DNA of 19,491 nucleotides from Actinomycetota bacterium (GCA_003140115.1 PLIQ01000561.1:1-19491), one strand, 5' to 3'; positions 6,635 through 14,571 are shown, numbered from the stretch's first letter. Program-made: numbers and translations. The notes: generated from the sequence alone by a model not told the origin.

Positions 6635-7891
6635 CTAGATCAGCGACGAGGCGCGCTGCGCCTCGCCCCCGACCTGGTCGGTACGACGAGTCAGCCAGCC
6701 ATGGACGTTCATGGTCGTGAACGCGTAGAGCTTGACCGGCAGGGCGATCGCGATCGTGATGAGCGCGACGAGGGGAAGGAGCCAGATGTCGGATGGCCGT
6801 TCTCGCAGGTGCGAGATACCACGCAGGCCACGCCCGGCGAGCAGCCACAAGACCGCGATCACGGCGACCAGGCGCTGCGGGTGCAGCACCCATACGATCA
6901 GGTAGGTCATCGCGAAGCCCATCGTCACCGGGGTCAGCATGACCTGCAGGACGCTGAGCTGGCAGATAAAGGGCTGCCGCCAGAGCCAGCCCTTCCACAT
7001 CGCGGTCAGGTAGGTCCGGTAGGAGTTCCGGCTCCAGCGCAGCCGCTGCCTGAAGAACGCGCGACCCCGGTCGGGGAACATGGAGAGCGCACGGGCATTC
7101 GATTGATAGACCGTCTTGTATCCAGAGGCGAGGATCAGCCAGGTCAGCCGTCCGTCGTCACCAGAAACGCATCTGCGGCCGAGAAAGAACTCATGCTCCA
7201 GGTGCTCGAGCACGGGCAGCACCAGCTCACGCCGGTAGGCGGCGGTCCGGCCGGACAGGCAGGCAACGGCACCCGCCCGGGCTTGGGCCCGCACGTAGTC
7301 CAGGTACCTGACGTCGATCAGCCAGTCGGCGATCCGCCGCCACATGCTGGTCTTGGCCAGGTAGGCGTTCTGCCGCGTGCCCACCCCGCCGACCTTGGGA
7401 TCGGCGAATGGCGCCAGCACCGCGCGGAGCAGTCCCGGCTCCCAGCTGGTGTCCGAGTCGGTCAGCAGCAGGATCTCCTGGGTCGCATGCCGGATGCCGA
7501 CGCCGAGCGCCGAGCGCTTGCCCGCGTGCACGAACGGCAGCACGATCAGCCGCGGCTCGGTGGCAGCCCGCTCGCGCAATCGCTCAATCACCTCGGTGTC
7601 CGCCACATCAGGCACGACAATTACCTCGGTGGGGTTCTCCCGCAGCCAGGACTCCAGGCACCGGTCGAGGATGTCCGGGTCCTCGCGATAGGCAGGAACC
7701 ACCACCGATGTCGTCGCCGGGTAACCGGACTCGACCGGCCGGTACCTGCGAGACAGCGTGAAGCGGATAAGCCAGACCGACCACGAGAGCACGCCGACCA
7801 GACCGATCGGCACGTAGTGGTGCAGCTGTCGCCACCACCCCAGGCTGGCCACCCTGGGCAGGGTGACGCCTGCATGAACTACCAGAAGCAT
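6635..7891 (-). CDS. Hyaluronan-synthase/NodC-like processive glycosyltransferase (GT2)
   Basis: 418 residues, ATG start with GGGAG seven bases upstream. One membrane segment (about 27-46) precedes the cytosolic GT-A domain, which shows the processive GT2 motifs: TSVVVPAYRE for nucleotide binding (61-70), the metal-binding DSD (145-147), SGRTAAYRRE (213-222), the catalytic-base motif GDDGRLT (244-250), VYQSNAR (261-267) and QRLRW (282-286). Further membrane segments at about 311-336, 339-353 and 369-390 would form the export channel. The order and spelling of GDDxxLT, VYQS-AR and Q-x-x-RW are close to class I hyaluronan synthases and NodC/chitin synthases rather than to cellulose synthase. 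Such enzymes make and extrude a beta-linked polymer from UDP-sugars; with UDP-glucose dehydrogenase in the operon, glucuronate is a probable unit. Hyaluronan, glucuronan or another polymer cannot be told apart here. It is the first gene of the operon. Confidence 0.92.
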   Translation of the reverse strand: MLLVVHAGVTLPRVASLGWWRQLHHYVPIGLVGVLSWSVWLIRFTLSRRYRPVESGYPATTSVVVPAYREDPDILDRCLESWLRENPTEVIVVPDVADTEVIERLRERAATEPRLIVLPFVHAGKRSALGVGIRHATQEILLLTDSDTSWEPGLLRAVLAPFADPKVGGVGTRQNAYLAKTSMWRRIADWLIDVRYLDYVRAQARAGAVACLSGRTAAYRRELVLPVLEHLEHEFFLGRRCVSGDDGRLTWLILASGYKTVYQSNARALSMFPDRGRAFFRQRLRWSRNSYRTYLTAMWKGWLWRQPFICQLSVLQVMLTPVTMGFAMTYLIVWVLHPQRLVAVIAVLWLLAGRGLRGISHLRERPSDIWLLPLVALITIAIALPVKLYAFTTMNVHGWLTRRTDQVGGEAQRASSLI

Positions 7892-7931
7892 TGTGCTTCT
7901 CCCGCCCCTTTTTGTGTCCCCGGATTAAAGC

Positions 7932-7960
7932 AAAGTAAAAGACAGTGAACGAACGGCCAA
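7932..7960 (-). promoter_or_regulatory. Candidate promoter for the polysaccharide operon
   Basis: On the minus strand TTGGCC (7960-7955) and TACTTT (7937-7932) are separated by 17 bases and lie about 40 bases before the synthase ATG. The hexamers match a housekeeping-type promoter only partly, but the spacing is ideal and this stretch is noticeably richer in A and T than the genes around it. A second reading, TTTAAT a few bases downstream as the -10 element, is possible. Confidence 0.35.
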
Positions 7961-8366
7961 TAACGTGTTTCGCGGCGAAGACGGCCAAGAGCCGGCCATA
8001 GCTAACCCCGCCTCGCACCATGGCCAGTTGGGCCGGCGCGGGGGATGGGTGATGATTGCCAACGATAATCGAAGTCGCGCGGCACAATGCCGTCGGGTTG
8101 TTCCTCATTACCTTTCCTTGGCCCGATTTATTACTGGTGTTGCTTTGGTTCCTGTTGACCTATTACGACAGGGCGCATAGCGCTGGGGGGGAGGCAGAAA
8201 GCATAACATGCCGCACCGGTGCGGCGTACGGAGTTACCGTGTCCGATCCGATCCCGGCGAATTGCCGGAATCGCATCGGTGACCCCGGTCCTGCCGGTAC
8301 GTACGAATCTTTCCGCTCTTTCCGCGTAAGTGTTCATGCGCGCATTATGTTGGCTTTCGCAGCTGA

Positions 8367-8443
8367 GTGGTCGCGGCGGCGGGGTGGGTGGTCGCGGCGG
8401 CGCGGCACCGGACCTCGCCCGGTAACGGATCCGGACCTCGCCC
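8367..8443. repeat. Two pairs of short direct repeats
   Basis: GTGGTCGCGGCGGCG occurs at 8367 and again at 8388 (21-bp period), directly followed by CCGGACCTCGCCC at 8408-8420 and 8431-8443 (23-bp period). Related GGATC-CGGAC pieces continue to about 8475. The stretch is non-coding as far as I can tell; it may be slippage-derived or contain repeated binding sites. Confidence 0.6.
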
Positions 8444-8530
8444 TTAGCGGATCAGGTCACGCGGCGCGATCCGGACCGCGACCGGTGCTCTAGCCAGACA
8501 GACTGGTACCACCGAGCACAAAGTAGCCAA

Positions 8531-8562
8531 TGCCGGGACCGGATAAATCCCCCGGTGGCATG
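8531..8562. promoter_or_regulatory. Imperfect hairpin or operator upstream of the cheB-like gene
   Basis: ATGCC-GGG-ACCGG (8531-8543) and CCGGTGGCAT (8553-8562) form a 10-bp inverted repeat interrupted by a three-base bulge, with a nine-base A/T-rich loop. It lies 23-53 bases before the candidate starts of the CheB gene. It may be an operator or a leader hairpin; no terminator role is needed because nothing is transcribed into it from the left. Confidence 0.4.
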
Positions 8563-8615
8563 ACTAACCGCTACGCTTAGCGTGTGTGCGTGTACCCGCC
8601 GGTTATCCGGCCGCG

Positions 8616-9227
8616 ATGAACCACGTCGAGCAGGATGACTCCAGCCTGGGCCAGCCGTACGGGATTTTGGCTATCGCGGCGTCGGCCGGAGGCATCACCG
8701 CGCTGACCCGCGTGCTCGGCGGCCTGCCGGCCGGATTCCCGGTTCCCGTGGTCGTCGTCCAGCACCTGGACCCGCGCCACCAGACGATTATCGCCGAGGT
8801 GCTCGGCCGTCGCGTCAAGCTGCCCGTGCAGCTTGCGCAGGAGGGCCAGCAGGCCGAGCCCGGCATGATCTACGTAGCGCCGCCCAACCGGCACCTGCTG
8901 GTCGAGGCCGGGGGAAGGCTGACGCTTTCGAGCAGTGAGCTGGTACATTTCGTCCGCCCATCCGCCGATCTGCTCTTCGAGTCGGTGGCCGGAAGCTACG
9001 GGCGCAGGGCCATCGCCTGCGTGCTGACCGGCTCGGGCAGCGACGGCGCCATGGGCACGACCGCCGTCAAGTCGCGCGGAGGGACCGTGATCGCCGAAGA
9101 TCCGGAACTCGCTGAGTTCAAGGGCATGCCGCAGGCGACCGTGGCATCGGGTTCCGTTGACTTCGTGCTGCCGCTCGACGAGATAGCCTCGGTGATCTGC
9201 GGGCTGGTCGAGGCGAGGACGTCATGA
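8616..9227 (+). CDS. Stand-alone CheB-type protein-glutamate methylesterase domain
   Basis: 203 residues from the ATG at 8616; an in-frame GTG at 8586 would add ten residues, and neither start has a strong ribosome site. The whole protein is a CheB catalytic domain without the usual N-terminal receiver. The Ser-His-Asp set is visible: Ser23 in IAASAGG, His50 in VVVQHLDP and Asp143 in GSGSDGAMG. Members hydrolyse glutamyl methyl esters on receptors; stand-alone forms next to CheR-PAS proteins are known in bacteria without classical chemotaxis, where the target is often unknown. Its stop overlaps the start of the CheR-PAS gene (ATGA), so the opposing enzymes are translationally coupled. No receptor, CheA or CheW is seen in the window. 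Lacking a receiver, it cannot be switched on by CheA phosphorylation in the textbook way. Confidence 0.9.
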   Translation: MNHVEQDDSSLGQPYGILAIAASAGGITALTRVLGGLPAGFPVPVVVVQHLDPRHQTIIAEVLGRRVKLPVQLAQEGQQAEPGMIYVAPPNRHLLVEAGGRLTLSSSELVHFVRPSADLLFESVAGSYGRRAIACVLTGSGSDGAMGTTAVKSRGGTVIAEDPELAEFKGMPQATVASGSVDFVLPLDEIASVICGLVEARTS

Positions 9228-10966
9228 CGCATTCGGGACCCAGCGAAATCCTCGACCCCGGCCTAGAGGACCTGCTGGCCTTCATCCGCGATTCCCGCGG
9301 CTTCGATTTCACCGGATATAAGCGGACATCGCTGGACCGGCGCATCCGCAAGCGCATGCACGAAGCCGGGATGACGGACTACGAGGACTACCGGGACCGG
9401 CTGGAAAGCAGCGCCGAGGAATTCAGTTACTTGTTCAACACGGTCCTGATCAATGTGACCAGCTTCTTCCGTGATATCGAGGCGTGGTCCTTCCTGCAGC
9501 GTGAGATCATACCGGGATTGATAGCCGAGACCGCCGCGGCGGAGGAGATCCGGGTGTGGAGCGCCGGCTGCTCCGGCGGCGAGGAGGCCTACTCGCTGGC
9601 GATAGCCTTCGCCGAGGCGCTGGGCGTCGAAGAATGCGCGAAACGAGTCAAGATCTACGGCACGGACGTTGACCCAGAGGCGCTGCGGGATGCCAGGGCC
9701 GGATTGTATCCGGCCAAGGCGCTTGAAGCATTCCCCGCCGAGCTAAAGGACAAGTACTTCGAGCAGAACGGCAGCCAGTTCGCGTTCCGGCCGGACCTGC
9801 GGCGCCGGGTGATCTTCGGCCGGCACGACATCACCAGCGACGCGCCGATCTCCCGGCTCGACCTTCTGCTGTGCCGTAACACGCTCATGTACTTCAACGC
9901 CGAGACCCAATCGCGTGTCGTCGACCGGTTCCACTTCGCGTTGCGGGAGAACGCCTACCTGTTTCTCGGCAAGGCCGAGATGCTGCTGTCCGAAGCTGAC
10001 CGGTTCGAGGTGATCAGCATGCAGCAGCGGATCTTCAGGCGCCGGCCGGGCGCGGCCGTGTCCAAGTACCAGTCCGTCCCGCTCACGATCGACATCGGGG
10101 CGCCGGCTGAGAATCGCGAGGTGAGCAGGAAACGCCAGCTACGTGACCTGGCCCTGGAAACGGCGCCGTTCGCGGTCCTCGGCATCGACGCGGAGGGCAC
10201 GATCGTCCTGCTGAACAACCAGATGCGGGCCCTGTTCGGATTGATGTCCCGCGACCTCGGCCGGGCCTTTCGGGACCTGGAGATCTCCTATCGCCCGATC
10301 GAGTTGCGCTCCCTCATCGAGCAGGCCTACGCCGAGCACCGCGTCGTCCGGGTGAACGGCGTGGAGCGGCCGGTCGGCGCCGACGAGGTGCAGTACCTTG
10401 ACCTGCACATCCAGCCGCTCTGGGGTGCCGACGGGATGGCCGCGGGGGCCATCGTGCTGTTCATCGACACCACCTTCACCATCCGGCTGCAGATGGAGGT
10501 CAAGCGCAACCGGGAAGAGCTTGACACCGCGTACGAGGAACTGCAGTCAGGCAACGAGGAACTCGAGACCATGAACGACGAGATGCGCGTTCGCACCACC
10601 GAGCTTGACGAGGCGCGCACCTTCCTTGAAGGGGTGCTGTCCAGCGTCGCCGCCGGAGTGGTGGTGCTTGACTCCGGGCTGCTGGTCAGGAGCTGGAACA
10701 AGGGGGCGGAGGAACTCTGGGGCCTGCGCTCAGATGAGGTGCGCAATCGGGTGTTCTTCAATCTCGACTTCGGATTGCCGACCGCGCAGGTACGCGACGC
10801 GGTCCAGCAATGCCTCGCGTCCGGCCGTCAGACCGGCCCGGTCCAGGTGGGCGCGATCAATCGCATCGGCCGGAGGATCACCTGCCTGGTGACCTGCTCG
10901 CCCCTCGACGACAAGGGCGACGGCGACGGAGTCGTCCTGCTGATGGAAGAGGTCGGCCGGGACTAA
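9224..10966 (+). CDS. CheR methyltransferase fused to PAS domains
   Basis: 580 residues; the ATG overlaps the cheB stop. Residues 1-66 are the CheR N-terminal helical domain. The SAM-binding methyltransferase follows (about 76-275), with INVTSFFRD (76-84), AGCSGGEE (114-121), TDVD (147-150) and CRNTLMYF (217-224), all standard for CheR. A first PAS domain covers about 300-420, then a coiled coil (about 425-470, ending in the E-L-E-T-M-N-D-E-M pattern typical of this family) and a second PAS domain (about 470-578). There is no kinase domain or receptor-docking tail. The coiled coil and PAS pair suggest that methylation is controlled by a small ligand, redox state or light through PAS; the input cannot be read from sequence. 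The convergent phosphatase gene ends 18 bases beyond its stop. Confidence 0.93.
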   Translation: MTHSGPSEILDPGLEDLLAFIRDSRGFDFTGYKRTSLDRRIRKRMHEAGMTDYEDYRDRLESSAEEFSYLFNTVLINVTSFFRDIEAWSFLQREIIPGLIAETAAAEEIRVWSAGCSGGEEAYSLAIAFAEALGVEECAKRVKIYGTDVDPEALRDARAGLYPAKALEAFPAELKDKYFEQNGSQFAFRPDLRRRVIFGRHDITSDAPISRLDLLLCRNTLMYFNAETQSRVVDRFHFALRENAYLFLGKAEMLLSEADRFEVISMQQRIFRRRPGAAVSKYQSVPLTIDIGAPAENREVSRKRQLRDLALETAPFAVLGIDAEGTIVLLNNQMRALFGLMSRDLGRAFRDLEISYRPIELRSLIEQAYAEHRVVRVNGVERPVGADEVQYLDLHIQPLWGADGMAAGAIVLFIDTTFTIRLQMEVKRNREELDTAYEELQSGNEELETMNDEMRVRTTELDEARTFLEGVLSSVAAGVVVLDSGLLVRSWNKGAEELWGLRSDEVRNRVFFNLDFGLPTAQVRDAVQQCLASGRQTGPVQVGAINRIGRRITCLVTCSPLDDKGDGDGVVLLMEEVGRD

Positions 10967-10984
10967 GGCGCGGGGCGACCGCCG

Positions 10985-13045
10985 TCACCGACGTTCGGCG
11001 GCCAGCACGAGCACCGCGATGTCGTCGTGCGGCGGTTCGTCGGCGAACTCCTGCACGGCCGCGTGGATCCGCTCGGCGATGACGGTCGCGGGCAGTCCCG
11101 CCCAGCCGGTCATCAGCCGCGCCAGCCCGTTGTCATCGTCGAGTTGCCTGATGCCGTCGGTGCGCTCGGTTACCCCGTCAGTGACGCAGATCAGCGCATC
11201 GCCGGCCGCGAGTTCGGTCACGCCCGCGCGGTAGCCGGGGTCCGGCACGATGCCGAGCAGCAGCTGCGGCTCGCCGACCTGCTCCGCCTCCCCGGAGGCG
11301 CGCAGCAGCCACGGCAGCGGATGACCCGCGGAGGCGAGCGTCACCCGCGCTCCGCCGCCGCGCAGCGGGACGACCTCGCCGCAGAGCATGCTCAGGAAGC
11401 GATCCGGTGCGTCTTCGTCGATCACCACGCGGTTGAGCCGGTCGAGAATGGCGGTCGCGCCGTACCCATCGCGGGCGAGCAGCCGGACCGCGTTGCGGGC
11501 TAGTCCGGTGGTAACGGCGGCCTCCGGCCCGTTGCCGCACACATCGCCGAGCACGAGGCACCAGCGGTCCTGGCCGGCCTGGAAGAGGTCGTAGAAGTCG
11601 CCGCCGACGGCACAGTCCGCGACCACGGGTTCGTAGATGACGCTGGACTCGATGCCCGCGATGGCGCCGATCGCGGCGGGCCCGAGCGCCTGCTGCAGGA
11701 TCCGGCTGGTCGCAGCCTCGCGCCGGTAGCCGCGGCACAGGTCCAGGGCGAACGCCACCCGGTGCCGCAGATCGTCCAGGAGCCCGGCCACGACCGGCTC
11801 GGCGGCCACGCGGTCCCGGCCCACCAGCAGCGTGCCCAGCCACCGGGTGCCGTAGACCAGCGGGAACTGTACCGCGCGCTGTCCCCCGCCAAGATATTCG
11901 TCCCGCCCCGCGCGTGACCGGGCCGGAACCGGCTGGCGTTCGAGCTCGGCTCTCAGCGGACCCAGCAGCCGCTCATCCTTGTGCCACACGTGCGCGAGCT
12001 GTGCCGATCCTGACTCGCCGGCCAGGTACACCGCACACCAGTCCGCGATCCTGGGCACCACGAGCATCGCGGTCAGGACCGCGATGTCGTCGGAGTCCGT
12101 GCGGCCGGCCAGCAGGCAGCTGGCCCGGGCCAGGAACGCCGCCGAGCCTTCGTGGGTGCCCGCACGTTCCGCCAGCCAGAACCGCTCCACGGCGACGGCA
12201 ACCTCGTCGGCGGCCTGCCGCAGGGCCAGCGTGGTGTGCTGGCCGAACCGCCCGCTCTCCCAGGCGCCGACCGCGAGCAGCCCGATGACCTGGCCGTTGG
12301 CGGCAATCGGCACGGTGGCCAGCGAGCGGCACGGATAGCCCCAGATGGCGGGGATGTGATCACGGTCGGGACTGCGCTCGCTGTACAGGCCGGGCGCCTG
12401 CGCGAGATCGAAGGGCCCGCTGGCCGCGACCCGGGTGATGAGGGGTTCGGGCAGCTGGCCGGCCACGGGGACCACGACCAGCCAGGCCGGATCCTCGTCA
12501 GCCCGCAAGATGCACGCGGTATCGGCACCGGTCGACGCCCGGACCAGGTCGAGCGCGCGGTCGAGGAAGCTGCCGGTCAGCGACGCGTTGGCCAGGATGC
12601 CCGCGATCCCCCGACGCACTTCCCCGCTGTCGTACCCGCCCGCCGCGGCACCCGGCAGCGCGTAGTTGAACCATACGGACTTGGTCTGCGCGGCATAGCT
12701 GACGCCCCAGGAGTCGGCGAGCTGATCGACGATGAGCAGCCCGCGCCCGCTCTCCTGATCGGCCCCGTCCGCCGCCCTCGGATCCGACGGGGGTATCAGC
12801 CGGCGCCGGTTGCCGTCGCTCACCTCGACCCGGACGCCGCCGTCCCGCACGCGGCAGGCCACCTCGATGTCCGTGCCCGCGTGGACCAGCGCGTTCGTCA
12901 CGATTTCGCAGGTGAGCAGGGCGACGTCGGCGGTGGCGTCCGCTGTCTGCCAGTCCTCGAGCGCGTGCCGGACGAACCGCCTGGCCGCCGCGGCAGACGT
13001 GGCATCGGCCGGGAAGGATGCGCGGGTATGACGCGAGACCGACAC
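10985..13045 (-). CDS. HATPase-GAF-GAF-SpoIIE (PP2C) signalling protein
   Basis: 686 residues using the GTG at 13045, which has GGAGGT (13049-13054) just upstream; longer in-frame starts up to 13165 lack this and add no domain. Residues about 10-135 are an RsbW-like HATPase with N-box EIVTNALVHAG (Asn51), SDGN (76-79) and GRGL (100-103). Two GAF-like regions follow (about 150-310 and 310-460). The C-terminal third is a SpoIIE-type PP2C phosphatase, with AVGGDFYD near 478, GDVCGNGPEA near 502, TDGVTE near 620 and HDDIAVLV near 672 supplying the metal-binding acidic residues. Such proteins act on anti-sigma-factor antagonists in the partner-switching (RsbU/RsbW) pathway. Carrying both the kinase-like and phosphatase-like modules suggests control of one antagonist in both directions. 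No antagonist or sigma gene is adjacent, so the partner is elsewhere. It is divergent from the hybrid kinase gene. Confidence 0.93.
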   Translation of the reverse strand: MSVSRHTRASFPADATSAAAARRFVRHALEDWQTADATADVALLTCEIVTNALVHAGTDIEVACRVRDGGVRVEVSDGNRRRLIPPSDPRAADGADQESGRGLLIVDQLADSWGVSYAAQTKSVWFNYALPGAAAGGYDSGEVRRGIAGILANASLTGSFLDRALDLVRASTGADTACILRADEDPAWLVVVPVAGQLPEPLITRVAASGPFDLAQAPGLYSERSPDRDHIPAIWGYPCRSLATVPIAANGQVIGLLAVGAWESGRFGQHTTLALRQAADEVAVAVERFWLAERAGTHEGSAAFLARASCLLAGRTDSDDIAVLTAMLVVPRIADWCAVYLAGESGSAQLAHVWHKDERLLGPLRAELERQPVPARSRAGRDEYLGGGQRAVQFPLVYGTRWLGTLLVGRDRVAAEPVVAGLLDDLRHRVAFALDLCRGYRREAATSRILQQALGPAAIGAIAGIESSVIYEPVVADCAVGGDFYDLFQAGQDRWCLVLGDVCGNGPEAAVTTGLARNAVRLLARDGYGATAILDRLNRVVIDEDAPDRFLSMLCGEVVPLRGGGARVTLASAGHPLPWLLRASGEAEQVGEPQLLLGIVPDPGYRAGVTELAAGDALICVTDGVTERTDGIRQLDDDNGLARLMTGWAGLPATVIAERIHAAVQEFADEPPHDDIAVLVLAAERR

Positions 13046-13073
13046 GAGACCTCCGGGGTTTACTTCTGAGATT

Positions 13074-13084
13074 CTTACACCAAG
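13074..13084 (-). promoter_or_regulatory. Copy 1 of an 11-bp shared element upstream of the PP2C gene
   Basis: On the minus strand CTTGGTGTAAG lies 28 bases before the GTG start of the HATPase-GAF-PP2C gene. An identical 11-mer is found at 15163-15173 upstream of the second response regulator. Both copies read in the direction of the downstream gene. It sits in the roughly 100-base region shared with the divergent hybrid kinase gene and could be a promoter part or a regulator site. Confidence 0.4.
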
Positions 13085-13150
13085 ATGGGCGCATCGGTGA
13101 CAGAATGAACTTAATTCCTTACTCCAGGTCACGTCACCAAGGTGGTCGCC

Positions 13151-14569
13151 GTGATATCCGATCAAATGGGCCGGTACCTAGACGGCCGGGCGAAGCTGCC
13201 GCGCACGCCGGACGGCTTGGCGGACGCGACCTTGAGGACCATGGCGCTGCTGTCAGACTCCCGGCGGCTGGCCAAGCAATTGCAGGACTGGTCCAACGAG
13301 CTGCGGCGCAACCAGGCTGAGCTGCGCCGCTCGCAGGTCGAGCTCGGGGAGAAGGCCAAGGTGCTAGCGGCCACCTCGCAGCGCAAATCCGACATCCTGG
13401 CGGGCATGTCCCACGAGTTGCGGACGCCGCTGAACAGCATGCTGACCCTGGCCCAGCTGCTCGCCGAGAACCCAGAGGGCAACTTGTCGGAGTCCGAGGT
13501 CAAGTCCGCCTCGACGATCTACCGGGCCGGCACCAACCTGCTGCAGATCATCAACGACCTCCTGGACCTGTCCAAGGTCGCGGCGGGCCGGCTGGAAGTG
13601 CGCCCAGGCCCGGTGCGGACCGCCAGGATGGTCGATGACCTGGACGCGGCCTTCCGCCCGATGGCGGTGGGCAAGGGGCTGCGCTTCGACGTCGAGGTGT
13701 CGCCCGAGGTGCCCGACGAGCTGTTCACCGACGAGTGGCGTCTGCAGCAGATCCTGGGCAACCTGCTGTCCAACGCGATCAAGTTCACCGCTTCGGGAAC
13801 CGTAGCCTTGCGGATCAGTGGTGAGCCGGGAACGCCCGCCGTGCTCGCCCTCGCCGTGAGCGACACCGGCATCGGGATCCCCGCCGACCTGCTCGAGGCC
13901 GTCTTCGAGGCCTTCCGCCAGGCTGACGCGGGCACGAGCCGGGGGTACGGGGGCACCGGGCTGGGGCTGACCATCAGCCGCGGGATCGCCAGCCTGCTCG
14001 GCGGCACCATCCGCGCCGAGAGCGTCCAGGGCAGCGGCAGTACGTTCACGCTCTGTCTGCCCGCCGTGTGCGCCGCCGAGACGAGCCCGGACCCCGGCGC
14101 GCTACCGGAGACCTCGGACGCCGTCGACGATGCCGCCAAGCTCGCGCAGTGGCGGGCCGGGCCCGCCGGCCGGCTGCTCCGCGGCGCGCGGGTGCTCATC
14201 GTCGACGACGACATCAGGAGCGTATTCGCGCTGGCCCAGGTGCTCGGCAGGCTAGGCGCGCTCGTCCGTTACGCCGAGAACGGCCCGGAAGGAATCGAGC
14301 AGGTGCAAAGTGATCCACGGACGTCGTTGGTCCTGATGGACGTGACGACGCCCGAGTGGGACGGCTACCAGGCCATCAGGGCGATCCGGGCGATGCCCGG
14401 CCGGGACGGCTTGCCGATCATCGCCATGACCACCGGGGCCGCGCCAGGGGACCGGGACGAATCACCGGCCGGCCAGGCCTTCGACCGCGTGCCCAAGCCG
14501 GTCGACCCGGATCAGCTGCTCGACCTGATAGGCCGGCGGCTCGGCCACGCCCAAGTTACGGTGGAGTGA
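13151..14569 (+). CDS. Soluble hybrid histidine kinase (HisKA-HATPase-REC)
   Basis: 472 residues from the GTG at 13151, chosen because AAGGTGG lies five bases upstream; GTG at 13142 and ATG at 13166 are alternatives. There is no signal peptide, membrane segment or PAS/GAF sensor: the N-terminal 75 residues form a charged coiled coil (QLQDWSNELRRNQAELRRSQ). The HisKA domain has SHELRTPLN with phospho-His88, then the HATPase with N-box LGNLLSNAIKF (near 199), DTGIGIP (near 237) and GTGLGL (near 268). A C-terminal receiver (about 345-468) has the acidic triad VDDD, phospho-acceptor Asp397 in LMDVTTPEWDG and the KPVD lysine. The lack of its own sensor suggests that input comes through a partner, plausibly the CheR-PAS protein or the GAF phosphatase. 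It is followed after two bases by a receiver gene, so a phosphorelay through both is likely. Confidence 0.94.
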   Translation: MISDQMGRYLDGRAKLPRTPDGLADATLRTMALLSDSRRLAKQLQDWSNELRRNQAELRRSQVELGEKAKVLAATSQRKSDILAGMSHELRTPLNSMLTLAQLLAENPEGNLSESEVKSASTIYRAGTNLLQIINDLLDLSKVAAGRLEVRPGPVRTARMVDDLDAAFRPMAVGKGLRFDVEVSPEVPDELFTDEWRLQQILGNLLSNAIKFTASGTVALRISGEPGTPAVLALAVSDTGIGIPADLLEAVFEAFRQADAGTSRGYGGTGLGLTISRGIASLLGGTIRAESVQGSGSTFTLCLPAVCAAETSPDPGALPETSDAVDDAAKLAQWRAGPAGRLLRGARVLIVDDDIRSVFALAQVLGRLGALVRYAENGPEGIEQVQSDPRTSLVLMDVTTPEWDGYQAIRAIRAMPGRDGLPIIAMTTGAAPGDRDESPAGQAFDRVPKPVDPDQLLDLIGRRLGHAQVTVE

Positions 14570-14571
14570 CC

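Larger units (their letters stand above)
7892..8615. other. Divergent intergenic region between the polysaccharide operon and the signalling island
   Basis: About 700 bases separate the two divergently transcribed blocks. The part nearest the synthase gene is A/T-richer and holds the candidate operon promoter. A TTG-initiated plus-strand frame from 8056 encodes one strongly hydrophobic segment (LLLVLLWFLLTYYD) near its start, but it contains TTA and other rare codons, lacks a convincing ribosome site and turns low-complexity after about 50 residues, so I do not call it a gene. The 3' part holds short direct repeats (8367-8443) and a hairpin (8531-8562) upstream of cheB. Confidence 0.6.

Noticed and set aside
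84..7891. Operon considered as a canonical alginate cluster
   Set aside because: No Alg44, AlgK, AlgX, AlgF/J/I or GDP-mannose dehydrogenase counterpart is visible, and the synthase motifs are hyaluronan-synthase-like.
6485..7948. Long plus-strand frame of 487 codons antisense to the synthase
   Set aside because: It mirrors the high-GC third positions of the minus-strand gene, gives a His/Gln/Arg/Gly-rich sequence without any domain, and the opposite strand has full GT2 motifs.
8616..10966. CheB and CheR taken as part of a flagellar chemotaxis operon
   Set aside because: No receptor, CheA, CheW, CheY-fused partner or flagellar gene is present, and CheB lacks its receiver domain.
10967..10984. 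Searched for a bidirectional terminator between the convergent CheR and PP2C genes
   Set aside because: The gap is only 18 bases and shows no hairpin.
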